In this document: positions 1 to 11,140 of the stretch, piece after piece
Position numbering within the stretch: position 1 is the first letter of the stretch
Layout of the letters: each line of letters opens with the position of its first letter
Assembly: GCA_047495785.1 (NCBI GenBank)
Contig: JBLDXI010000009.1
Span: 558,001 to 622,000 of the forward strand
DNA: 64,000 nucleotides
Direction: 5' to 3'
Origin: Lepidodermella squamata
Taxonomy: Eukaryota; Gastrotricha
The notes under the pieces: generated by a model
The model's input: only the letters and a program-made list of their open reading frames with translations
Databases searched by the model: none
What the model was told of the DNA's origin: nothing
Program-made: the position numbers and the translations under genes

Positions 1-3000
1 AGCCGATGTGACAAGGACGAGCGCAAACAGTCAAAGGGTGTGTAAAGCTCTTGGTGTTAGAACAGCCTCGCTGTTTATATGATGCGGCCACTAGGTTCTA
101 GCAGCAGCGATGACATCCTAATGACAGATCTATCGCTTTCACACCCGTTCGGCAAATAGTAAATAAATATAGCGATAATTACTATGACCTGTGTGCCACG
201 ATATCACAAAGTGTGAGCATCTTGTCGCCAAAGTGGCCATAGGATACTGCTCCGAGAGGCTGTGGGAACGCCTGCCAGGTGCCACCGAGGGTGCCTGCGC
301 GAGTACGTGCATTTTGGTACGATGACGCTACACTAATAAATTATCAATATCGAAGACGGCGACGATAGCGACGACTGACTGACTGACTGCCTCGACATAG
401 ATACTACGCAGCGCTGCGCCGATGAAGCCTTAGCCGCATCACTAGGCAGTAGAAAAGTCTGCTGAGCATGCAGCTGATTGTTTGTTTGTTGTCCGGCACC
501 GTTTTAATAATATCGTAAAAACTAAAATATAGCCATCGTAATCGCTCCCGCGATATGATAACTCCTTTACGAGTCGCGATCGCGAATACCGCGAGTGGAG
601 ACAGTAATCTACTGTTATTACTAAGCTACTATAGTATAATATAGAGTGGCATTTCGCTACTACACCTCATTTGTTAGGCATATGGCCACGCCGCCGTCAC
701 TTGAAAACAACATACAACACACCTTAGCCAGGCGCGGCTGTCGATGAAGTTTTATTGACTAAGCGGCAGATTAGGCGGTGATTGGTCGCCCGGCGCCGTT
801 GCCATGCGCTCGGCTGTCCAATGCGCGAGCGACTTGCGCCATTTGCAGCTGCGCTTTACCGCGTTATATTCACATCATTGTAAATTCAATAAAATACAAA
901 CCGCGCCGAGTGAGCAAAAATTGCTGCTACTTAATCTTCTGCCGAGCTCGCACCTCGATTCAAGCGAAAAGCTCACTTTTTTAATTAAGGAAACGCGTGC
1001 CTATTAGTTTTAGATATTCAGTTTAATGCGCACTCAATTATGGATAGGTGATTTTTCCCATAAAAGACGGCAGCAAAACATCACATTCTTTGAATTCATC
1101 TGGGAACATGTCACGTGGAGTGTTCTTACAATGCCAAACCTTGTCTGAATTCAGCATTCAAACTAGCTAAGGGCAGATAACTTGAATCGAAATCTGTAAT
1201 GCATAAGTGCCTAAGCTGGGAAAGTCTTAATAAAAATTAGAAGTTGTAGGCCAAGTTGAATAGAAGTAAAATAAGCTAACACTATAATACCCTGTGAGAA
1301 ACAGCGAAAATAAATTACAACTGTTAAGCCCGAGGTATGATGGTTAGTGAAAAATGTAATTTCAGCGCGTGTCCGAATAATTTACGTAAAGGGCTCATTG
1401 CGCCCTGCGCAAATGCTCGGAAATGTTTTACAAATGTGGAAAAGTAGCTAAAAGCTCGCATCCGCATTAAAATGCAGAATTCATAATAGCGAAGGGTTGA
1501 CTGAAGGTGGGCGGCTGTGCATTTGGCCGAACTGGCCAAGTTTCGGTTCGACGATATACGTTGCCCGGGGTAAATATACTACTGGCTAAGCGCCACGAAT
1601 AGTGATGATGATGATGAGCAAAATTTTTAATGGCGAGATCGAATGTCATCGGCTTGGCGCTATGAAATAAATGCAATGCCGAGTATTTATTAGTATTTAA
1701 CCGATGGGCAGCCATCATCGAGCAGCGATAATGTTATAAAAAGCTCAGGCATTACCAATTTCATCAAGGCGAGCTCATCGCTGGGCGGCGACGCGTGTTA
1801 AAAATATTGCCCGTTATTTAGACACAAAATTACAATCGACTGCTGCGCCTTGAATACCAACAGCTAGCTATCTTTGCGAAGCGAAAAGCAACATCGATAC
1901 AGCGAGCAACAATTGTTAATAAAACGTTAATAATGCCATTATTGCAATAACAAATAAACATTTAGCTACTGATCGACGTATCGCCACTGATCACGCCGCC
2001 GCCGTGAGTTTCACGGCGAAGATAGAGGCTTGGCGATATTTATAAAAGGCTTGTTCGCTATCAATCGCCAATTTGCCGACTCATCATTTCATCAACTTCC
2101 CATTTCCGCCTCTATGCCGCGTTTGCTGCCCTACGCTTATCTTGTAAAACGCTACATTGCTTGTAAAAGGAAAGCATTTATGCGAGAAGGGCGCCGTTTC
2201 GACTCGACTAGAAGACTAGAAATCGGCTATCGATTCGTTCAAAAGAATGCATTGAGCAACTTCGTTACTTAGTATACCTCTACGCATAAGTTTACGCAGA
2301 GTAGCAAATAACGAGTACGCGAATCAGTGAATAAATGTGGCGAGTTGTAGTCTATTTATTATTATTATTGTAAAACCGGGTGATGATTAGTGTTATTGGG
2401 CCGCGAGTGATCATCATCATTTGCCGCCGATAGCGCCCGCGAAGCCGCCTAAGAAACTGCAACGATTGAGATAGCGAGGCTGCCCATTTTTACGCGGCAA
2501 CGGGCATTATTGAGCTAAAATAGAGGTGATGCGCCAGCGCTAGCCCGGGTGTTAGCGATGCCGGAGCGCGATTGTAACCGATAGAGCACACAGTCGCTGA
2601 GCGTGCAGAATACAACAAACAACAAAATAAATATAATATGATACCGTTTTCGCGAGGCGGCACACATACGATTATTTCAACATCATCATTATCGTCTTTT
2701 GAACCGGGCATAAAAGATGATCATCATTATAATCATTATCATCGGCATTTCTCACCAGCGCAGAATTTATTAGGCCAATATACTGCTACTACCGTGTGCT
2801 TTGTTAACCGCGATGTATCAATCGCATGCTTCATTATACACGCGCCGTATTATTTTTATTTGGCTGGTCGTGGACGCTTGTATCGGTTTCGTTCAAGCGT
2901 ATAACCGATACAGCAGCGTCTTCTCGCAACCAAATAGATACCACCTATCCTGATTGGGCGCGATGTTATGCCCGTAACGAGTTCATGCCTGCACAGCGGC

Positions 3001-3884
3001 GCCCAGCCACCCGCCGCCTACGCATGATGAAGTTATTTAGTGGGCCAGTTAGTTGTTATTTATAGCCAATAAAGTGAAGCCAAGCTGAGACACCACATTG
3101 CAGCCGAGTAATAGCCTTTAATAAGAACAGATTGCATTTTAGAGGGCACGCATTATACCCTCGATCGTCCTAACTGTATCAATTCCGCACCAGTGAACTG
3201 CGATTATTACTAGCAGGCATTTACTCACATATCGCCTTATCGCACGGGTTGCCTCGCAGCTATCTGAAGTCATCTTGGAAATCACGAGTATACTATAGTT
3301 CAAACTAGCAATGGCCCCATGTCCAGACCAGGAAGATACTGTTGTCTGTTTCCGCGTCAAACACGTTTTCGACCGTGAAATAGCAACAAATTATCAAAAG
3401 TCAGCGAGATTCCCTTTCATCTTTATTATGCAAAAATAACTCCCTCATTGGTCTTACTCGTAAAACAGAATAATCAAGCTTGAAATGACGAAACAAAAAA
3501 CGAGATGGAGATATAAAAGAATATATCTGCATAAGAGGAACAATTCAAACGAAGAAATGTTGGTGTAATTGATTTGAATGTATAACGGGAATAAAAAGAG
3601 AAATGGGAAAGAAATGATTTTGTAAAAGAACATGTCACTCTAAAACTCCGGGAATTCGAACAACTTCGAGTAAAATATAAATAAAAGGAACAATCGCAAC
3701 ATGAAAATAACTTCGAGGCCGTTCAATAAATCGCAAGAAACATGGGCATGAATACGAATGTCATCAATATCGACACTAGAACAAACTTTGGAAATAGTCA
3801 CAAGGCAGACCAAAGAGACAGGCACAGATTGCAACGTATATAACGTTCACGCTAGAATAAAATTGTTAGAAAGCTAAAATCAAA
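1..3884. other. Gene-poor non-coding DNA
   Basis: No reading frame here has coding character or plausible splice partners. The DNA mixes A/T-rich runs (TTATTATTATT-like, AATAAA) with many GCG/CGC words, as do the other long non-coding stretches of the window. A short ACTG tandem run lies near 375-391. It may be regulatory DNA for a gene outside the window; nothing in the sequence shows which. Confidence 0.6.
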
Positions 3885-4913
3885 CTAATGCGGTGGGTTT
3901 CGAATAAGTATGGGCGCAGGTTGACAAGACACCTTGCTCGTGTTCGTCGATATCACACTGGTAGGCTTCGACAGTCCTGTACTGTTATTGCCCGTATCCG
4001 ACCGCAAACGCTTGCTTGCACTTCCCGAGGAGTGTTGCGACTCACTTTGAAACGAATTCGACGCAACTTTTTCAGCGGCTCGCATTGCAGCAGCCCGAAC
4101 ACTGCGGGGAGGCGAATGAATGTGCTCCGAATCGGAAAAAGACCGCTTTCGAGATTTCAAGGCCCGAAGACGTCCGCCAATAGTCGGTGGCTAATGTTAA
4201 ATACAGTTACAGATTTCAGCTATTCAGAGTAAACTATGGCTTACCGAGTTCACTTGCTCCGCAGAATCGACATCGTTAGCCGTAGCGGGGGCTCTCCGAC
4301 TAGGGTTTTTACTCGCCGCTTTATCAGAGGATGCTTCGGAGGCCTCATGGCTAAACAGTGGTGATAATTCCTCATCTTGGGGAGTTGAACCCGCAGCAGA
4401 ATCAAAACTAGGGGTTGCGGTATTTCCTCTGCGTTTGAGACTCGAAGATGACATTGCCAACTCAGATGGAAGAGGGTATCTCTGAGCAATGACTTCCTCT
4501 AACAACCTCCTGAAAATTAGACGAAAATGTATGATTATTTCTTGAAATGCCATTGGCGCAAACCTGCAAATGACAGTCGTCATGACTGATGTATCAAGCT
4601 GACGACCACAATTCTTCTCAATGTTGGCAAACGCCGGTTCGAAAAATTTGTTCATATACTGCCGAAGTACAGAGTCTACACTGTCGTTTACCATTTGCTG
4701 GACAACCTGTTGCAGGACTTCAAGAGATTTTCGCGCTGATTCCTCTGAAGCGCCAAGCAGACCTCCGCGTTGCAGCTGCGCGTTGTATATTTTTGTGAAA
4801 TTTTTGGTTATCCTTGTGTCGGAATTCGAACTAATCGCAGCAAATGTTCTCAAATTGAGCATATGCTTGTTAAAATGGTCTGGGGCACCGATCTGGTCCG
4901 GGCTGTTGGCCAT
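3885..4913 (-). CDS. DNTTIP1: DNTTIP1 (TdIF1)-like protein
   Basis: The model is ATG at 4913, exons 4564-4913, 4245-4509 and 3885-4190, giving 306 aa; human DNTTIP1 is about 329 aa. Residues 59-110 resemble the N-terminal dimerisation domain of DNTTIP1: helical, with a QYMNKFFEPAFANIE segment aligning to the human KYMKFFQKAALNVR segment. The rest is Ser-rich and basic, with a KSRKRSFSDSE stretch and no obvious C-terminal DNA-binding domain. In vertebrates the protein is a scaffold of the MiDAC HDAC1/2 histone deacetylase complex in the nucleus. The 54-nt intron 4510-4563 is open and divisible by three, so retention would insert 18 residues. The splices were inferred from GT/AG and phase. The family call rests mainly on the N-terminal helices; an unrelated coiled nuclear protein remains possible. 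Confidence 0.55.
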
Positions 4914-6489
4914 TTTTAGATGTATAAAATCCCTAGATAAAGGAGGCCGTATCAGTAATTGTGATTCAATTAATGCATCCTAATTGTTGATGTTCAGGCT
5001 GATCTGCAAGAACTTATACGACTCAAGTCCCAAATTACATGCAAGTATTTTCTTGGATACCCTAACACCAGCCAATTTAAGGTCACTTTTCGATTAATTG
5101 AATAGATCTTAAGATTCACATCTCCACCTGAATAAAAAATTTGGCTGTCAAAATGAACAGCTCAGCTCGTCTTACCGCAAACCTAATAATTAAAAAAATC
5201 AGATACATTATTCCCTTGAAGCTCGGGGAACATTGAACAGTAATTTCGAGTGCAGCAATTCACAGCATTGTAATCTTATCCATAAGAGATGGATTGGCGG
5301 ACGGATGGCAAATCCAAGTTGTTTGTCATTGAAATGACGATGACCATTACTCGTGTCACGATAAATTACAAATATGCAAATGAAATTCGAGTGCCTTCAG
5401 ATAGTCAGCCACGGTTATAGTTTGGTACCAATCACCAATGAACTACCGGGGTTAGGGCTTACCCGGCTAATACTCATTAAACTTTCAATTTTATTGCTTT
5501 AACAGTCAATGGCTCACAAACCCCAGAACCCAGAAGAATTCATTGCTAGACCTAGGTAGAATCGTAAATCGTAACTTGAAATACTACTTGGAATACAGCA
5601 AATTCTTCTCTTCAAGGTGTGCCGGAAATCATCCATCATCTGATCGGCGGAAAGGCAATATCTTCTAACCTATTAGCAATTAGCTCAGGTTTTCAAGTTC
5701 ACGTTTCAAGACTAGTAAGCAGTAAACGATAAAGTCAACGCACCTATGTAAGTTAGACCTCGAAACTAAACATTGCACGTATCAGCATTCCTGGACGGAT
5801 CTTAAATTATTTTTTACGGTATTTGCAACTGGACGCGGATCAGTTTAGTAGTACCAACTGTTTCAAGCAAATAAGTTCATTGTTCCATTGCCTCTACATT
5901 CTGCAGCTTATGTCCTATTTCCCCATTAATTTCTTAGGTCTGGACCATGGTAGCTCATGCAGTTATCAGTTATCCAACGAGTGCTATAAATATATGAATC
6001 TGTAGAACCTGTAACCGCAAGCAAAAGGTGTCATTTTTGCAAGAACGACGGTATGGACGGTTGGAGAATGGGATACATGGGGTTCTAAGTTCTCGGTGAA
6101 CGGTGAAAGCTCAATAATGCTGAGAAAAGCAAAATGCGATCATCGATTAACGACTCACGGCCCCTCCTAACGTGAATAAAGAATGTCGGACGCAAACGGA
6201 CAACGGACCGCTATAACGACGCATCCGTCAGATATTGGAGGAACAGGACGCAACCCTGGGATCCCGGGTCCTGGCGTGCCCAGATTTGCCCGATATTATG
6301 CAAATATTGAGACTTTTTTACTGCTGTAAACCATGCAATTTGATATAGGATAGTGGTCAGGATTCGAATTTAATTAATTTTGTAATATATTTTCCTGAGG
6401 GTCGCATCGGCTTTTCAGGCGCTAAAAAATTCAAAAACGACTTCAGCCACTGAGCACTGAGCTGGTTCCTGGTTTCGTTCACAGCTGCC
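4914..6489. other. Intergenic region, no feature seen
   Basis: About 1.6 kb upstream of the DNTTIP1-like start. No convincing exon, RNA gene or repeat was found on either strand; short ORFs near 5823-6005 lack coding character. Confidence 0.5.
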
Positions 6490-7453
6490 TTGCCGTCGAC
6501 TATGGTCTCGGCTGTTCTATTTCCGACTGAAGATAAAGACAGCGTGTTTTCCGAAGAGACGAAGCGTCGATTAAAAACTGTTTTCTTTATCTCCGACGTC
6601 CCACTGCCTGTTACCGCTGAAGACTCGAGCGACAACAAGCTGGCAGTCGTAGTGCGGCGCGTTTTCTCAGTCACGCATGATCCTGCGACTTGCGAGAATG
6701 GGCGCTCAACATGAAACAAAACGTAGCTTAAGCGAATCAAGCCATGGCGTCATGGCAGCCGAACGGTATGGCTTGAATATTATTTAGGCTGTATGCCCTA
6801 TCAAATGCGCCATTTGTCCAATTATCACATTACAGTCTTTACCTTTTACTAGGGTTGGCTCATGGCATCTATTTTCACCACGATGCGCTCGAGTTGCAAA
6901 GCGAAGGCAAGGAAGAGCCGTTCACCTTGCGATCGGTAAGAAACCCTTTGCTTCGTTAAAACTATATAGTATATAAGAGTATGTAAGATAATTACATTAT
7001 TATTGTTGTTAACAGGTGGATGTTGAAGTTGACGCCGAGCTGCTGGTGAACGAGGTCCCTCTAACGTCCTCGTACGTTGACCGGAACCGCGGTGCGGCCT
7101 ATGTTTTTTATTACGTGGCCAACGAGCTGGGTTAGATTCAATGCCCAACCTGCGCCTACTGGTTCTGCTCGACAAAATGCCACTCACAAAACTTCTTTCC
7201 CAAATATAACTATGTCTTGCTCAATTCAGTTGTTCACTCAGGCTGTAGGTACTGTTATACAACGTTATTCTCGCTTCTCTTTCTGAATGTTTCTGAATGT
7301 TTCAAAATCACTTGTGCCGGTTTTATATGGATTGCAATTTATTACATTTTTTACGAATTCGTTCCTAAGTATTCATTTTTGTCTCTAGCTGTACCCTTGG
7401 CATGGCATTTCATCCATGCCAACACTTCTTTCATCATTACATTGATGCAATAA
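6490..7453 (+). CDS. Unrecognised spliced gene, possibly a membrane protein
   Basis: Three plus-strand pieces look coding. An ORF at about 6490-6714 follows a TTCACAG acceptor. An exon at about 6850-6937 ends in a GTAAGA donor. A third begins after TTGTTAACAG at about 7017 and runs to 7136 in the frame of the second. If a donor at GAGCTG|GTTAGA near 7131 is used, it joins in frame to 7239-7453, which encodes a hydrophobic segment with a likely membrane span (for example ITCAGFIWIAIYYIFYEF) and ends at TAA. The link from the first piece to the second is unclear, because the first runs into TGA at 6712. I recognise no family. The antisense ORF at 6357-6740 is the main competing reading. Confidence 0.35.
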
Positions 7454-7870
7454 AAACCGTAACGGTACTGTACGCGACTTTTTAGAACGTGAATTTCCGG
7501 CGAGAAACCCCTAAAAAGCTGGCGTGAGCAACGTTTACGTAACGTTACAATTGCTGCAGCCAAACAAGTCCATTTCTTTACAAAATGTTAACAAGCACTT
7601 GATCCGACGTTGGGAGAAAAAGAGGGACCCAATCTCTCGTTCTCTATTCCTTCCGTTTCTTTTTCGGTCTAAAGTGTCCGAAGATGGGGAGCATTTCAAC
7701 CGCGCTAAACAATAACATGCGGGCGCGGGATAGCCCTGAATGAGAGTAAATGTGAGTGACAGTAATCGCTTCAATTAATCGATGCTAATAAAATGGTAGA
7801 AATGCTTAAAAAAGACGCATGTTGGTTGGTATTTCGGCTTTCAGTTTTATTAATTGCTCTTTCCTTCACG
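7454..7870. other. Intergenic, nothing seen
   Basis: Short overlapping ORFs on both strands have no coding character and no family resemblance. Confidence 0.4.
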
Positions 7871-8300
7871 CTAAACTACAACGCATGTGTAAACACCAGC
7901 AGTGGAATAAAAATCCGCGGCTTCGGCAGCAATCTTCTTGGTACCACGCAGCTTGCCTGTACGGCGGGCAGCGACCTTGCGACCGTGCGAGGCGTCGCGG
8001 CGGACAGTCGAGGGCTTGCCGATGTGCTGATGGTTACCACCACCGAACGGATGGTCGATAGGGTTCATAGCCACACCACGGACACGAGGCCAGCAGTTGC
8101 GCTTAGCCTTGTACTTGTAGTGAGCACGACCGGCCTTCAGGATCGGCTTGTCGATATGACCACCACCAGCGACGACGCAAACCATGGCGCGGTTAGCCGA
8201 GCAGAGCATCTTCTTTGCAACAGAGGGAAGACGCACACGGGTTCGGCCGGTGTCGGCGTTATGCGCAAATCGGTCGATAATGGTGCAGCCGGTATCAGTG
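7871..8300 (-). pseudogene. RPL8: RPL8 (uL2) 3' fragment, probable retrocopy
   Basis: Read on the minus strand from about 8300 downward, some 120 codons match the C-terminal half of ribosomal protein L8. They include [17 protein letters not shown], the invariant [15 protein letters not shown] and [13 protein letters not shown], followed by [17 protein letters not shown]. There is no intron. The 5' half of the gene is missing, with an in-frame TGA just upstream of the homology. Three residues (GLI) expected between RKV and AARR are absent. The normal C-terminus is replaced by about a dozen unrelated residues before a stop. Codons are those of a highly expressed gene, so the copy looks young. 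A truncated processed pseudogene fits best; a 3' exon of a functional gene is less likely because no clean acceptor precedes it. Confidence 0.75.
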
Positions 8301-8501
8301 CTATATCATTTCATGGCCGCCATTAATCGTCCTCATTTTCCTTTTTCATTTCTTTGTTTTTTAACGTCAGGCTGAACAAAATAATATCCTGTGATATTTT
8401 ACTCCCTATAATATTTAGCCTGCGTGATGATCAGGGTGCTGTCAACTGCCCACGTGAACCATGTCTCAGGGGCGTAAAAAGTTGCCTTTCGAGAAAATTC
8501 A

Positions 8502-8572
8502 CGGTGCACGGGCTGGGAGTCGAACCGAAGACCTCTGTGCAACAGTCGGGAGCTTAACCTGGTCACATTTGA
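8502..8572 (-). repeat. tRNA-like (SINE-type) sequence
   Basis: The minus strand carries a near-perfect polymerase III B box, GGTTCGACTCC, at 8516-8526, followed by a CAGCCCGTGCACC end like an acceptor stem. I could not fold a proper anticodon arm or a complementary 5' acceptor strand, so this is not a functional tRNA gene. A tRNA-derived SINE or tRNA pseudogene is the likely explanation. Confidence 0.35.
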
Positions 8573-8781
8573 AGCTAACAAAAACTGTTTTTGAAGAGCA
8601 AGTGACCTATTTGTTACAAGCGACACCATAGTTTTAGCTGGAACGTGATAACTGTTTTTTAGCGCGACCTTACACAAGGTCGCTCGCGCGCCAGCATACG
8701 CTTTGATGCAGTGAATACGTACGTGATTCACTAAGCATCTATCTGGCCATCACTGACTATTATTCGTTACTTACTCGATAG

Positions 8782-9022
8782 CTAATGGAATAATCCTTGG
8801 AGTCGTTAATATTTTGGCAACATTTTCCACATCGCCCATGATCAATGCTAGCGGGTCATTCTCCTGGAGTACCCTATCGATATTTGAGTAATAAACAGTC
8901 ATAAATAGGTTTTCGTACGGCCGTTTTATTTTGTTCAACGAGCTGTCCGATTGCTGCAGAACTATTAACGTAATAATGATTAATAATAACTGCTTTAATA
9001 AGTTTATACATTTAAAAATCAA
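8782..9022 (-). CDS. Possible first exon of a secreted protein
   Basis: ATG at 9022 opens an 80-residue frame starting with a basic head and a strongly hydrophobic stretch (LLKQLLLIIITLIVL), which fits a signal peptide. A hydrophilic segment follows, ending at a consensus donor GTAAGTAA near 8781. No downstream exon could be placed with confidence: the next 400 bases hold the tRNA-like repeat and an inverted repeat (CGACCTTGTGTAAGGTCG). It could equally be a chance ORF. No family is recognised. Confidence 0.28.
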
Positions 9023-11062
9023 TCAATAGAGTCGGTCTATAATATTCGCGATCGCAATGTAATACAATCTTTCAACATACAGCGAAAAAGTACAAAAGTT
9101 GGATTGACATAATTTGTTTGATGATTTACATAAAATCAAAGCGCGAAAACGGTTCACATTATCATAAAGAGATGACAAAGTCAGATCTGTTATAGCATTT
9201 TTTCGTGACCAGATTGTTTGATAACCACACTATGCCCGCGCTGACAGGCAAAACAGTGAGAGCATTCAAAAAATAATAATAGCAAATATCAACATATAGG
9301 TACTAGACGACAATGAAGCCAGTGACACCCAGCGACGATCCTCCACGTCAGATCCCGCAGATCGGCCAAGAAGCATAGTCAAACCACAGTTTTGACGCTG
9401 ATTTCGCAGTCAATGTAGCTTATTCAGCACATACACGCAGGCAATCGTGTGTTTTTTGGTGGGTTAGAAAGTTTTCATAGCGACAATGCACAGTCATTAT
9501 TTTTACATTTAAGGCCACGACAACGCAAGGTAACTGAGAGGCGAGACCCGTTGTTCATTAAGGCCGCGACGCGCTTTCGTTTAAAAATCAAACATTACGG
9601 TACGCAAGAGACTAAGTAGTAGTAACTAAGATGTACCGAGCGAAGCCCAAATTAAACATCGACTAAAATCGGCTGAATTATACTGATATTATCTGGCTAG
9701 TGAAGCTTATTCATTATCGTATACCAAAGCAAGTATTTTCAGAATTACTGACGCTGAGTTTGACAGCCCTCGGACATTCATTTTGACAACACATCACAGG
9801 AGTAAAAAATGTTATAGTAACCTCATGTAGAATAGCTGCTGTCGATACTTGATAAGATGGCGGCGTAAAAATAAGCACAACCCACGACACGATAGAACGA
9901 TGATTAGTGTAGTATGAAATAAAGAAAATTGTCAAGAACAGACACCAGGATGTCGTAAAAGCCGATTTCTCTTCTTCGCGAGATGCCAGACTATCGATGA
10001 GATTGATGTAATCAATATAAGGTGAAGAAATATAAAATAAAATGCACCAATCGTTGCATCAAGCGGCAACAAAATAAGTCGAGATCGACGTGGGACATGG
10101 CACAATGCTTTCTAGAAGAGATGACGAGAAATTTTTTGAAATATCTGACTAGCTAAACTCTGAAGGTAGTCGTGCAGCTGGTTATTATGTATATACTCGA
10201 GCAGAAATGATTCGAGAATGAAATTTAGCACGATTTACAATGGCAGCTCATCCACTTTCCTCGCCGGCTTTCGATCAGGCCAATTGTTTCAATTTGATGA
10301 TGTGCGAAAGATGAGCTTCAAGCTCGCTATGAGAAAGCTTGCAACTATAATGTGTATAACAACTAACGTCGAGTGTTCACACGAGAAAAAAAACTATGCA
10401 GTAAAATCAACTTGAACAAATTTTGCATAATTGCTTCGGCAATGAATAAGCATTTACAAATGATGGAACAAGAAAAATAATATTTACAAAAAAAATCACA
10501 AGACAATCAGACATCACATGCGTATAAGGAACATGAAGCTTCGCGATGGCACAAACTGTGATCTAAAACGTACAAAATTGCACGATCAGGTATTGCTCAA
10601 AAAGTAACTAATTATGTAATATAGGAATTTCGCTCTACGACATCACTCGATTACAGATTTACTCGATGCTGGCACAAGAAATGTATGTGAAGGTAGGATC
10701 GATAGAGAGAGAGAGAGAGAGAGAGATGAAAGTGAGAAAAGAGATCGACTGAATTTTCGAGACCTGAAATAGTCATTTCCCGAAGTTGATTCGATGTAAA
10801 TATCATGTAAATGGTTCATAATATGATGCGAGTGAGTGGTATAGGCTCGAAGCACATAAGCGAACCAACTCGATAACAGGCGAACATTGAATGCAATGGC
10901 GCTTGAAAAATAAAACAGACTAGAAAATACGCAGTCTAACATCCACGAACAGAATAAAGAATTCTCGTAAGCAGCCGATTGCGCTCGGGCTGATAACATT
11001 GTCATCAAGACGAATAGCATGGCATTAGCTCTGGCAGTTGATGTGAAGGGAAGATGAGACGA
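9023..11062. other. Non-coding, likely includes syntaxin 3' UTR
   Basis: No coding exon was found. The right part lies directly downstream of the last syntaxin anchor exon and may be its 3' UTR. A (GA)n microsatellite sits at about 10702-10727. Confidence 0.5.
10702..10727. repeat. (GA)n microsatellite
   Basis: Uninterrupted GA dinucleotide run of about 12 units downstream of the syntaxin gene. Confidence 0.9.
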
Positions 11063-11140
11063 CTACAAGAAAAATCCGCCGAGAACACCGCAGAGGACCA
11101 GGATGAGGACAGCAACACAGATCATGATCATAATCTTTTT
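11063..11140 (-). CDS. Syntaxin terminal anchor exon d
   Basis: After ATTACAG it encodes [15 protein letters not shown], continues to GGFFL and stops at TAG: a classic syntaxin-1 C-terminal membrane anchor with no luminal tail. Phase 0, 78 nt. Confidence 0.88.
   Translation of the reverse strand, partial: KKIMIMICVAVLILVLCGVLGGFFL

Noticed and set aside
6357-6740. 127-codon minus-strand ORF
   Set aside because: It overlaps the plus-strand reading that has a better hydrophobic pattern and acceptor; it is Ser/Thr-rich with no recognised motif. Not excluded completely.
10643-11020. 125-codon minus-strand ORF ending in Ser/Leu repeats
   Set aside because: It lies just downstream of the last syntaxin stop and its Ser/Leu run is the (GA)n microsatellite read in frame; most likely 3' UTR.
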